Shown: positions 35,819 through 43,591 of the stretch, piece by piece
How the letters are laid out: every line of letters begins with the position of its first letter
Numbering within the stretch: position 1 is the stretch's first letter
Assembly (NCBI RefSeq): GCF_035989305.1
Contig: NZ_CP108514.1
Span: forward strand, 8,102,501-8,166,500
Direction: 5' to 3'
From: Streptomyces sp. NBC_01233
Lineage (GTDB): Bacteria; Actinomycetota; Actinomycetes; Streptomycetales; Streptomycetaceae
DNA length: 64,000 nt
Position numbers and translations under genes: made by a program
Notes under the pieces: model-generated
Told to the model about the DNA's origin: nothing
Seen by the model: only the letters and a program-made list of their open reading frames with translations
The model's database searches: none

Positions 35819-36790
35819 TCAGGGAGTGGCGTGGACGCGGAGGGGGGCGTGCGCCGTGGTGGTGATCATCGCGGTGGCGGTGAAGACGTCCTCGCCGTTC
35901 TGGCGGGCCAGGACGCGTACGGGGTGGCGGCCCGTCGCGGTCGTCTCCCCGGCTGCCGGGGCCGTCTCGATCCAGCAGGGCGAGTTCAGCTCCGCGTAGC
36001 GGAAGAACCGCATTTCGAGGTCGGTGAGGACTCCCCGCCGCGGGAAGGCGGAAGCGTACGCGGCCTGGCGCACGGCTTCCAGGAGCAGCATGCCCGGGGC
36101 GTGGTCGACGGGGTGGTCGAAGAGGATCGGGTGGTTGATGTCGGCCCGGAGCTGGGCGCGCAGGACGGAACTGGTCGGGGAGAGGACCACGTCGTGGAAG
36201 CGGTCGCGGCCGACGCGGCGGGGCGTCAGCGGCGGCGGCAGCGGGATGATGCGGGCGGCCACCTGGTCGAGGTCCGCGTTCGTACCGCGAAGACGCTGGT
36301 AGACGGCCTGCGGCTGGTTGGTGAAGCCGGCTTGGGCGGTGACGAGGAATTCCCCGTCGCGGGTCGCGGTGACGTGCATGGTGAGGCCCGCCAGTCTTCG
36401 GCCCCGGCGGGTGATGCCGGAGCAGCTGATGCGGAGCACGATGTCGGCCGGTACCGGGCCGACGACGAGGGCCTCCGGGTTCGCCGAGTAGCTGAACGTG
36501 TCCCAGATCTGACGGTGGCCGAAGGGGACGTCGTAGGCGACGTGGCTCAGGAGCGGGATGGCCTGACGGACCGTTTCCGCGAGGAGGAGCGGGTCGTGGT
36601 GGCCGCCGTCCGGCGTGTAGAAGCTGTGGGTACGGGGCCACTGGGCGGTGACGACGTACTGGTCGGGCGCGACGGTGCGCCACCCGGTGAGCAGGACTTC
36701 GGAGTGTGCGCTCTTGTGTACGTACTCCCGCGGTAAGGCGCTGCTGAGTGCGGCGACGGACGAGGCGGAGTGATCAGCTGACACAGTCAT
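35819..36790 (-). CDS. scbA: AfsA/ScbA-family gamma-butyrolactone synthase
   Basis: 323 residues with two hot-dog-fold repeats typical of the A-factor synthase family: 'EYVHKSAHSEVLLTGWR', 'PRTHSFYTPDGGHHDPLLLAETVRQA' and, in the second half, 'ILFDHPVDHAPGMLLLEAVRQAA'. The conserved Glu and Arg of both 'LLxEaxRQA' motifs are kept. AfsA condenses a beta-ketoacyl chain with dihydroxyacetone phosphate, the committed step to gamma-butyrolactone signals. Start: the ATG at 36790 with AGGGGGG upstream. It is divergent from a receptor gene and shares a T-tract operator region with it. Confidence 0.93.
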   Translation of the reverse strand: MTVSADHSASSVAALSSALPREYVHKSAHSEVLLTGWRTVAPDQYVVTAQWPRTHSFYTPDGGHHDPLLLAETVRQAIPLLSHVAYDVPFGHRQIWDTFSYSANPEALVVGPVPADIVLRISCSGITRRGRRLAGLTMHVTATRDGEFLVTAQAGFTNQPQAVYQRLRGTNADLDQVAARIIPLPPPLTPRRVGRDRFHDVVLSPTSSVLRAQLRADINHPILFDHPVDHAPGMLLLEAVRQAAYASAFPRRGVLTDLEMRFFRYAELNSPCWIETAPAAGETTATGRHPVRVLARQNGEDVFTATAMITTTAHAPLRVHATP

Positions 36791-36848
36791 GGTTGAGCCC
36801 CCCTGGACATCGGACATGAGCTGGTGCTTGTGTGGCGCTGGGTCCTAA

Positions 36849-36876
36849 AATAAAGGATGTTCGTTTTTTTTATCGA
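36849..36876. promoter_or_regulatory. Autoregulatory element (ARE)-like site between scbA and scbR
   Basis: The stretch AATAAAGGATGTTCG followed by eight T (36849-36871) lies 17 bases before the receptor ATG and about 60 bases before the synthase ATG. AREs bound by gamma-butyrolactone receptors are 20-26-bp AT-rich dyads with a T-rich half next to a GTTCG/GGTTC-like core. The same GTTCGTTTTTTTT string recurs at 41559, upstream of two other genes. Confidence 0.6.
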
Positions 36877-36892
36877 GAGAGATTGGGTGTCC

Positions 36893-37570
36893 ATGTCAGA
36901 GCGGAAGCAGCAACGCGCGCCTCAACTCAGGGCAGTTCAGACCAAAGCGGCCATCCTCCGTGCCGCCGCAGAGGTCTTCGACGAGTTCGGCTTCAGCGGG
37001 GCCAGCATCAGCAAGATCATGAAGCGGGCGGACGTCACCCAGGGCGGGATGTACTTCCACTTCAGCTCCAAGGAGGAGCTCGCCTACGCCGTGATGGTCG
37101 GCCAGGGCGACGGCCTGGTCTTCCCCGAAGGGGAGGACGGGCTGCAGCACCTGGTGGACATCACGCTCTACCTCGCGGAGGAGCTGCGGCACAATCCGGT
37201 ACTCCGCGCCGGCGTCCGACTAGCTGTGGAACAGGGCGAGTTCGGCCTGCGTGACGACGTCGCCTACCAGGCCTGGGTGCTGGAGTTCCGCCAGCAGCTG
37301 CGCTTCGCCCGGGCCAAGGGGGAGCTCCAGCCGGACGTCGACGACCACGAGCTGGCGTGGGTACTGGTCAGCTCCTTCACCGGAGCGCAGCTCTTCTCCC
37401 AGGCGTCCACCGGACGGGCCGACCTGCCCCAGCGCATCGCCTCCCTGTGGCGCTACCTGCTCCCCGCGGTCGCCACCGAGGGCACCCGCGAGAACCTGCG
37501 CCTGACGCTGACTCCGACGCGGCCGCAGGCGTCGAAGGAGCCGGAACCCGGGCCGGGGCGGCGGGGTTGA
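36893..37570 (+). CDS. scbR: Gamma-butyrolactone receptor, TetR family (ScbR/ArpA-like)
   Basis: 225 residues. HTH 'QTKAAILRAAAEVFDEFGFSGASISKIMKRADVTQGGMYFHFSSKEELAYAVM' is characteristic of the ArpA/ScbR group, and the ligand domain has the conserved 'QASTGRADLPQRIASLWRYLLP' segment near the C-terminus. It should repress itself and target genes until butyrolactone binds. The ATG at 36893 is favoured over 36857, which lies inside the ARE. The next gene starts on an overlapping TTGA. Confidence 0.93.
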   Translation: MSERKQQRAPQLRAVQTKAAILRAAAEVFDEFGFSGASISKIMKRADVTQGGMYFHFSSKEELAYAVMVGQGDGLVFPEGEDGLQHLVDITLYLAEELRHNPVLRAGVRLAVEQGEFGLRDDVAYQAWVLEFRQQLRFARAKGELQPDVDDHELAWVLVSSFTGAQLFSQASTGRADLPQRIASLWRYLLPAVATEGTRENLRLTLTPTRPQASKEPEPGPGRRG

Positions 37571-38520
37571 GTGCCCGTCACATCGTCGTCACCGGGGCGA
37601 CGGGCTTCGTGGGGTCGGCGGTCCTGCGCCGGCTGGCCGCGCAGGACCCGCAGGCCGTGGTGCACGCGGTGTCCCGTACGCGTCCCCCCATCGCGTACGG
37701 CGGGCGCTGGATCGGCGCGGACCTGGCCGACGCGGAATCCCTGCACGGAGTGTGCGACGGCGCGGACGTCCTGCTGTCGCTGGCCTCCTGCACAGGACCG
37801 GACGCCGACCGCTGCACGGCGGTCAACTCCACGGGAACCGCCGCCCTGATGGCCGAGGCGGGCCGGGCGGGCGTACGGCGCATCGTCCAGCTGTCGACCT
37901 GCGCCGTCTACGGGCCGGGACCGCACACGGGACAGGACGTCGGCGAGCTGACGACCGCCCCGGTGTCGGCGGCCAGCAGCAGCCGGCTGGCGGGGGAGGA
38001 GCCGGTGCTCGACGCGGGGGGACTGGTCCTGCGCGCGGGGCTGGTGCTGGGCAGGGGCGACCGCTGGGTCGTACCGGCTCTCGTCGACGCCTTCCGGCGC
38101 GTACCGGCGGCGTGGGGAGGAGGTACGGGGCTGGCCTCCTTCGTCGACGTCGACGACCTGGCGCGGCTCATCGCGGCGTTCGCGCTCGGGGACGGTGCAG
38201 CGGCCGGGGCCGTGGGCGTCCTGCACGCCCACCACCCGGTGCCGGTGCGCAACCGCGACCTCATGGACGCCCTCGCCGACCACCGGGTGCTGCCGGCGGG
38301 ACCCGCCGCCGACTGGCCGTGGCGCAGGTGTCTGGACGCGCTGGCCACGACGCCGGGATGGGTGAGCGAGCGGCAGTTCACGCTGCTGGCCCGGGACCAC
38401 TGGTACCGCGCCGACGAGGCATGGAGACTCGCGGGGATCGCGCCGGGACCCGGCCCGCTGGGCCGGCTCGGCGCGGCGGCGCAGTGGTACCGGGAGAGGG
38501 GCGCCGCCGCCCCGGGCTGA
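37567..38520 (+). CDS. NAD(P)-dependent epimerase/dehydratase, probably butyrolactone pathway
   Basis: 317 residues from a TTG whose TTGA overlaps the receptor stop. Rossmann motif 'HIVVTGATGFVGSAVLRRLA' (residues 5-24), 'WIGADLADAESLHGVCDGAD', 'QLSTCAVYGPGPH' (the Tyr of the usual YxxxK is present but the Lys is not obvious). Homologues lie beside afsA/scbR pairs in several streptomycetes and are thought to reduce or modify the lactone side chain or butenolide. Tight coupling to scbR supports a role in signal synthesis. Confidence 0.85.
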   Translation: MSARHIVVTGATGFVGSAVLRRLAAQDPQAVVHAVSRTRPPIAYGGRWIGADLADAESLHGVCDGADVLLSLASCTGPDADRCTAVNSTGTAALMAEAGRAGVRRIVQLSTCAVYGPGPHTGQDVGELTTAPVSAASSSRLAGEEPVLDAGGLVLRAGLVLGRGDRWVVPALVDAFRRVPAAWGGGTGLASFVDVDDLARLIAAFALGDGAAAGAVGVLHAHHPVPVRNRDLMDALADHRVLPAGPAADWPWRRCLDALATTPGWVSERQFTLLARDHWYRADEAWRLAGIAPGPGPLGRLGAAAQWYRERGAAAPG

Positions 38521-38625
38521 AGGCGATCTGCCAAAGCCTCAGCGGGTTGGGGGCGGACGGGCTGTGGCGGGGAGGGCGGCGGGTAGCGTCCGGAACACAG
38601 CCGGTCACCCCCCGAAGGAGTGGAC

Positions 38626-39993
38626 ATGCCCGACCTTTCGAACATCGTCAAGGCGTATGACGTGCGTGGTGTCGTGCCGGACGAGTGGGACGAGTCGTTG
38701 GCGGAGCTGTTCGGTGCCGCGTTCGTGGAGGTGACGGGGGCTTCGGCGATCGTGATCGGTCATGACATGCGTCCGTCGTCGCCGGGTTTGTCGGCGGCGT
38801 TCGCGCGGGGTGCGGCCGTGCGTGGTGTGGATGTGACGTTGATCGGTCTGTGCTCGACGGACCAGCTGTATTACGCGTCGGGTTCGTTGGATCTTCCGGG
38901 TGCGATGTTCACGGCTTCGCACAATCCGGCGAAGTACAACGGGATCAAGCTGTGCCGGGCGGGTGCGGCGCCGGTGGGTCAGGACACGGGCCTGTCCCAG
39001 ATCCGTGAGCTGGTGGAGAAGTGGTCGCAGGCGGGCGCTCCCGCGGTCGCGGCCGGCACGGTTGCGGGCACGGTGACGGAGCGGGACAGTCTTCCGGGCT
39101 ACTCCGCGCACCTGCGGGGTCTGGTGGACCTGACGGGGATCCGTCCGCTGAAGGTGGTCGTGGACGCGGGCAACGGCATGGGCGGCCACACGGTTCCGAC
39201 GGTGTTCGAGGGTCTGCCGCTGGATCTGGTCCCGATGTACTTCGAGTTGGACGGCACGTTCCCCAACCACGAGGCCAATCCGCTGGATCCGAAGAACATC
39301 GTGGATCTGCAGGCGCGTGTGCTGGCGGAGGGTGCGGATCTGGGCATCGCGTTCGACGGTGACGCGGACCGCTGCTTCATCGTGGATGAGCGGGGCGAGG
39401 GTGTGTCCCCGTCGGCGATCACCGCTCTGGTGGCCGCGCGTGAGCTGGCCCGCAACGGCGGGTCGGGCACTGTGATCCACAATCTGATCACCTCCTGGTC
39501 GGTGCCGGAGGTGGTGCGGGAGAACGGCGGCACCCCGGTCCGTACCCGTGTCGGTCACTCCTTCATCAAGGAGGAGATGGCGAGGACGGGTGCGATCTTC
39601 GGTGGTGAGCATTCGGCGCACTACTACTTCAAGGACTTCTGGAACGCGGACACCGGCATGCTCGCCGCGCTCCACGTGCTGGCGGCCCTGGGTGGTCAGG
39701 ACGGTCCGCTGTCGGCCCTGGTGGCTTCGTATGACCGGTATGCGGGTTCGGGTGAGATCAACTCGACGGTCGCGGACCAGGCGGCCCGTCTGGCGGCGGT
39801 GAAGGCCGCCTACGGCGGCCGTGACGATGTGACGGTGGACGAGCTCGACGGTCTGACGGCGACGGGCGAGGACTGGTGGTTCAACGTCCGCGCCTCCAAC
39901 ACCGAGCCCCTGCTGCGCCTGAATGTGGAGGCCCGTGACGCGGCCACCCTCGCGAAGGTCCGCGACGAGGTCCTGGCCCTCATCCGCGCCTGA
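38626..39993 (+). CDS. manB: Phosphomannomutase/phosphoglucomutase
   Basis: 455 residues, full length. Active-site phosphoserine loop 'MFTASHNPAKYNG', metal loop 'GIAFDGDADRCF', sugar-binding loop 'FGGEHSAHYYF' and phosphate-binding 'VRASNTEPLLRLNVEA' are all intact. It interconverts hexose 6-phosphate and 1-phosphate, feeding GDP-mannose or, with GalU, UDP-glucose. GAAGGAG five bases before the ATG at 38626. Codon choice is unusual: many GGT, CGT, GCG, TCG and TTG codons across most of the gene, changing to C-ending codons near the 3' end, unlike both neighbours. Confidence 0.95.
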   Translation: MPDLSNIVKAYDVRGVVPDEWDESLAELFGAAFVEVTGASAIVIGHDMRPSSPGLSAAFARGAAVRGVDVTLIGLCSTDQLYYASGSLDLPGAMFTASHNPAKYNGIKLCRAGAAPVGQDTGLSQIRELVEKWSQAGAPAVAAGTVAGTVTERDSLPGYSAHLRGLVDLTGIRPLKVVVDAGNGMGGHTVPTVFEGLPLDLVPMYFELDGTFPNHEANPLDPKNIVDLQARVLAEGADLGIAFDGDADRCFIVDERGEGVSPSAITALVAARELARNGGSGTVIHNLITSWSVPEVVRENGGTPVRTRVGHSFIKEEMARTGAIFGGEHSAHYYFKDFWNADTGMLAALHVLAALGGQDGPLSALVASYDRYAGSGEINSTVADQAARLAAVKAAYGGRDDVTVDELDGLTATGEDWWFNVRASNTEPLLRLNVEARDAATLAKVRDEVLALIRA

Positions 39994-40076
39994 CCGCATT
40001 CCGGCCCCGGCCCGGACCGCGCTCCGCGCAGTTCGGGCGGGCCGGCGCCGGCCCGGCTCTCCCGGCCTTCCGCCGT

Positions 40077-40262
40077 CACATCCAGCCCTCGCGCCCGTCG
40101 CGTTTCAGCGCCGGCCGCCCAATCCAGCCCCGCCGGCGGTTGAGGCGCGGGTCCGGGCGGAGCCCGGTGCCCGGCGGAGCCGGGTTCCCCACGGCGGGCA
40201 CCAACGAGGACACTCCAGCCCGCACCGGAGGTGACTCGGCGGAGCCGGGGTCCCAGGGGACG
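40077..40262. repeat. Streptomyces-type GC-rich intergenic repeat
   Basis: The text 'CAATCCAGCCCCGCCGGCGG' followed by 'TTGAGGCGCGGGTCCGGGC' and three copies of a GGCGGAGCC module recalls a repetitive extragenic element common in streptomycetes. It contains several short complementary blocks (GGCGGAGCC/GGGTTCCCC and similar) able to fold. It fills the 288-bp space between manB and the convergent transposase-like gene; no gene is seen here. Confidence 0.5.
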
Positions 40263-40281
40263 GACCCCGGCAGGGCCCGGC

Positions 40282-41499
40282 TCAGGCGAGCCGCGCGTAC
40301 TCCCGCCGCGCGCTCACCCCGGCCGGCACCCCCTTGTACGCATACGCGGCTGACATCAAGGTCATGTGGTGGTGCCACCCGGGAAAGGACCGGCCCTCGA
40401 AATCGAGCAGGCCGAACTCGTCCGCCAGCCTGCCGAGCGTCGCGGTGGCCCGCGCCGACTGCCGGGCCAGGTGGAGCAGGTCGTCCATCCGGTGCCGGCT
40501 CATGTTGGTGAGCCAGACCGGGCCGCCGCCCCGCTGCCCGGGTCCCGGCCGCCGTTCACCGAACAGCCGGTACGTCTGGTGCGCCCCCAGGGCCCCGGGG
40601 GCCCCCGTTTCCCCTCCCGGTACGCGAACCAGGGCCGAGTGGATGCGCAGCCGCTGCGGGCGCGCCTCGGGTCTGGTGAGCAGCGCGGTGTACGGGTGGC
40701 TGGTGTTCCCCAGGCGGGCCAAGTCGCCCGCGGTGGACTCGCGTCCGGGCGTGCGGGCCGGGTCGCCGCTGTGGACCGTACCGGCGGCGCAGACGCCGAG
40801 GGCCGGCGGGACGGACACGAGGAAGTCGTGGCCCCGGCGGCCGAGCATGCCGATCACCGCGGCGGCGCTGCCGAGGCGGCTGATGTCGGCGACCACGGGG
40901 ACGCGCGCCGAGGAGGTACGGGCGGCGACCCCGTCGGCGAGCTCCACCACGAGGGACTCTGGGCTCTGGTGCACGGCGTCGGGGGAGATGCGCGCCCGGC
41001 GGCGCAGGACGGGATCCGTCGTCCAGGTCTCGGGAAGCACCAGCCGCCAGTCGACCGGCACGCTGATGCCGTCCAGGGACAGGAACAGGCCGAAGCCGAA
41101 CTGGCAGTTGACCATGCGCCCGGCGGCCGGATCGAAGCGGCGGTGCACGCCGACCGAGTGCTCACCGCGTTTGGGGAAGCACACCTGCCCGATCGTCCAG
41201 GCGCGCACCGTGTGCCGTTCCTCCGCCCAGCGCAGCAGTTCGGCGCGGGCCGGATCCCAGTCCCAGGGGCTCGCGTTGATGAACTGCTGCAGGGACTGGG
41301 AGGCGGTGGGCGACTCGGTGACGGACGCCGCGAGCCTGCGTACGGACTTCTTGCCCGGGGTCGTGAGCAGTCCTTGCAGGTAGACCCGGGCCCAACGGCG
41401 CTGGTCGGCGCGCGGTAAGTGGCCGAAGAGGCGTTCCGTGAACTCGTCGAGGCCCCTGTCACCGGCAACCAGGGCTCGGGTCCTCGTCTGTGCCGTCAT
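40282..41499 (-). CDS. IS701-family-like DDE protein, catalytically degenerate and probably domesticated
   Basis: 405 residues with the IS701 layout: helical N-terminus ('YLQGLLTTPGKKSVRRLA', 'SLQQFINASPWDWDPARAEL'), RNase H-like core ('FPKRGEHSVGVHRRFDPAAG', 'NCQFGFGLFLSLDGISVPVDW', 'PVVADISRLGSAA') and C-terminal 'GLLDFEGRSFPGWHHHMTLM'. In active members the first catalytic Asp lies in 'IIDDTGFPKKG' and the Glu in 'RWxIEE'; here the text is 'TIGQVCFPKRG' and 'ATATLGRLADEFG', so both residues seem lost. No terminal inverted repeats or target duplication are visible. An ARE-like site lies about 50 bases upstream, so it seems retained under butyrolactone control. Confidence 0.8.
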   Translation of the reverse strand: MTAQTRTRALVAGDRGLDEFTERLFGHLPRADQRRWARVYLQGLLTTPGKKSVRRLAASVTESPTASQSLQQFINASPWDWDPARAELLRWAEERHTVRAWTIGQVCFPKRGEHSVGVHRRFDPAAGRMVNCQFGFGLFLSLDGISVPVDWRLVLPETWTTDPVLRRRARISPDAVHQSPESLVVELADGVAARTSSARVPVVADISRLGSAAAVIGMLGRRGHDFLVSVPPALGVCAAGTVHSGDPARTPGRESTAGDLARLGNTSHPYTALLTRPEARPQRLRIHSALVRVPGGETGAPGALGAHQTYRLFGERRPGPGQRGGGPVWLTNMSRHRMDDLLHLARQSARATATLGRLADEFGLLDFEGRSFPGWHHHMTLMSAAYAYKGVPAGVSARREYARLA

Positions 41500-41547
41500 C
41501 TGTCTCCCCCTCCACTGCGGACGCCGGCGTGCGTCGTCGATGAGTAA

Positions 41548-41576
41548 GGATACAGAACGTTCGTTTTTTTTCTAGC
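41548..41576. promoter_or_regulatory. Second ARE-like site, between the transposase-like gene and a TetR gene
   Basis: AGGATACAGAACGTTCG followed by eight T then CTAG. It shares the GTTCGTTTTTTTT block with the scbA-scbR site and carries a GAACGTTC dyad (41555-41562). It lies 49 bases before the transposase-like ATG and about 210 bases before the second TetR gene, so it can control either. The remainder of this 289-bp gap shows no gene. Confidence 0.6.
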
Positions 41577-41788
41577 GAACGCAGGGCGCCCGCGGTGCGA
41601 CTTCGGCAGGTTGGTGAGCGGGTCCGGCGGCGCCCGTCGCGGTGCGGCCGCCGAGCGGCGGGACAGGGGTGTTTCTTCGTCAAGTCGCCGTTGTGCGGGG
41701 TCGGCGCCGGGGTGACGCTGGAGGTCGCCCGTCTCCGCGGAGGAGTCATGGGCGAGTCAGGAACGACCTGGATGGCAGTGATAGTGCA

Positions 41789-42433
41789 GTGGTAAAGCAA
41801 GAGCGTGCCGTGCGCACCCGTAATCATCTGATCTCGGTGGCCGCCGCTGAATTCGACCGCAATGGGTATGACGGGACATCACTTTCCCGGCTGAGCCGTT
41901 CCGCAGACATGTCGATCGGAGCCGTCACCTTTCATTTCTCGGCGAAGGGGGAGCTGGCGTCGGCCGTGGAGAACGCCGGCCGGAGCGCCACCCGCAGAGT
42001 GGTCGAGGGCGTGACGGCCCGCGGCGGCCCGGCGCTGGACACCCTCTCGGCGCTCGTCCTCGCCCTGGGGCGCCTCGTCGAGACGGACGTGGCCGTACGC
42101 GCCGCCGCCCGGCTGACCCAGGAGCGCGCCGGCGCCGGACCCGAGTGGTGCTGCTGCTGGCTTCCCGAGGTCAGGGAGCTGCTGGAGCGGGCCGCCGCAC
42201 AAGGGCAGCTGGATCCCGAGGTCGACCCGCGCCCGGTCGCCGTGCTGACGGCGCATCTGGTGGGGGGCGTCGTCGCGCGGGCGCGCCGCAGCCGGGGCGG
42301 GCACCCCGGTGAGGCCGCCGGCGAGCTCGGAGAGCTGTGGTGGCTCGTCCGGCGGAGCATCGCGGCGACGCCAGTGCAGAGGCCGGCGCAGGAGCCGCCG
42401 GAGGGGCCGGCGGCAACGGAAATGCCTAAGTAG
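41789..42433 (+). CDS. Gamma-butyrolactone receptor homologue (TetR family)
   Basis: About 214 residues. HTH 'RTRNHLISVAAAEFDRNGYDGTSLSRLSRSADMSIGAVTFHFSAKGELASAVE' matches the butyrolactone-receptor group, including the 'GAVTFHFSAKGELA' turn. The ligand domain is divergent (WCCCWLPEVRELLERA, three consecutive Cys), as in pseudo-receptors such as ScbR2/JadR2 that bind antibiotics rather than butyrolactones. The start is uncertain: GTG at 41789 is used; no clear ribosome binding site is seen. Confidence 0.85.
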   Translation: MVKQERAVRTRNHLISVAAAEFDRNGYDGTSLSRLSRSADMSIGAVTFHFSAKGELASAVENAGRSATRRVVEGVTARGGPALDTLSALVLALGRLVETDVAVRAAARLTQERAGAGPEWCCCWLPEVRELLERAAAQGQLDPEVDPRPVAVLTAHLVGGVVARARRSRGGHPGEAAGELGELWWLVRRSIAATPVQRPAQEPPEGPAATEMPK

Positions 42434-42490
42434 GCGTAAAAGCCCGGGAATTCGGGCCAATGCGGCGCGATGCGGTCTAGCGTCAGCGGC

Positions 42491-43396
42491 ATGAATTCCA
42501 CACCCCCTCAGATAAGCAAGGCAGTGATCCCCGCCGCAGGACTCGGTACGCGATTCCTGCCGCTCACCAAGGCCACCCCGAAGGAAATGCTTCCGGTGGT
42601 CGACAAGCCGGCCATCCAGTACGTGGTGGAAGAGGCGGTCGCGGCGGGGATGTCCGACATCCTCATGGTCACCGGACGCAACAAGCGGCCGCTCGAGGAC
42701 CACTTCGACCGCAACTACGAGCTGGAGGAGGCCCTCCAGCGCCGGGGTGATCAGGACAAACTCAACAGCGTCTGTGCCTCCACCGAGCTCGCCGACATCC
42801 ACTACGTCCGCCAGCGCGACCCCAAGGGGCTCGGGCACGCCGTTCTGTGCGCCGCCCCGCACGTCGGCCAGGAGCCGTTCGCCGTGCTCCTGGCCGACGA
42901 CCTGATCGACCCGCGCGACCCGCTGCTGGCCCGGATGGCCGAGGTGCGCGCCCGGCTCGGCGGCAGCGTGGTGGCCCTCATGGAGGTGGATCCGGACGCG
43001 ATCCACCAGTACGGATGCGCCGCGGTGGAGCAGTCGGCGGGCGGTGACGGCGTACGCATCACCGAGCTGGTGGAGAAGCCGGAGCCGGGAACCGCGCCCA
43101 GCAACCTCGCGATCATCGGCCGCTACCTCCTCGACCCCGAGATCTTCGAGGTCCTGCGGGGTACGAGCCCCGGGCGCGGCGGCGAGATCCAGCTCACGGA
43201 CGCCCTGCGCACCCTGCTGCACGCGGGGCGTCCCGTGCACGGGGTCGTCTTCTCCGGCCGGCGCTACGACACCGGGGACCGTGCCGAGTATCTGCGCGCG
43301 ACGGTCCGGCTCGCCTGCGAGCGCGAGGATCTGGGCCCCGAATTCCTGTCCTGGCTCAAGGAGTTCGTACGGTCCGAGCAGCTCGCAGGGGTGTGA
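42491..43396 (+). CDS. galU: UTP-glucose-1-phosphate uridylyltransferase
   Basis: 301 residues. N-terminal nucleotide-binding signature 'KAVIPAAGLGTRFLPLTKATPKEMLPVVDKPAIQYVVEEA', 'GRNKRPLEDHFD', 'DPKGLGHAVLCA', 'AVLLADDLID' and 'RITELVEKPEPGTAPSNLAIIGRY' are all diagnostic. It makes UDP-glucose. Together with manB 2.5 kb upstream it forms a glucose-6-P to UDP-glucose route; a glycosyltransferase lies further along. ATG at 42491; only a weak ribosome binding site. A housekeeping galU elsewhere in the genome would make this a pathway-dedicated copy. Confidence 0.95.
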   Translation: MNSTPPQISKAVIPAAGLGTRFLPLTKATPKEMLPVVDKPAIQYVVEEAVAAGMSDILMVTGRNKRPLEDHFDRNYELEEALQRRGDQDKLNSVCASTELADIHYVRQRDPKGLGHAVLCAAPHVGQEPFAVLLADDLIDPRDPLLARMAEVRARLGGSVVALMEVDPDAIHQYGCAAVEQSAGGDGVRITELVEKPEPGTAPSNLAIIGRYLLDPEIFEVLRGTSPGRGGEIQLTDALRTLLHAGRPVHGVVFSGRRYDTGDRAEYLRATVRLACEREDLGPEFLSWLKEFVRSEQLAGV

Positions 43397-43484
43397 GCGG
43401 CCGCCCGGCGGGCGACCGGGGATCTTCCGCGGTCGCCCACCCCGCCGGACCGACACCTCGCCAACTTGCCCAAATCTCAACGGG

Positions 43485-43511
43485 GTTCGGCTGCGGGATT
43501 GATTACCGAAC
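43485..43511. promoter_or_regulatory. Candidate StrR-type operator
   Basis: GTTCGGCTG (43485-43493) and the reverse-oriented CGAAC (43507-43511) resemble the StrR consensus GTTCGActG-N11-CagTcGAAc, but the spacing is two bases shorter and the second half is poor. A smaller dyad TACCG/CGGTA overlaps it. It lies 80 bases before the StrR-family gene. Confidence 0.3.
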
Positions 43512-43591
43512 GGTAGTTACGTAATTTCTTCCCGGGGCCGACGAACAGCGCGGCGTCCGAAGCAGCGAGTGCACGAAAGGAGGTGAACTTC

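Noticed and set aside
40282..41499. Active insertion sequence
   Set aside because: No terminal inverted repeats or target duplications were found around the IS701-like frame, and catalytic residues appear lost.
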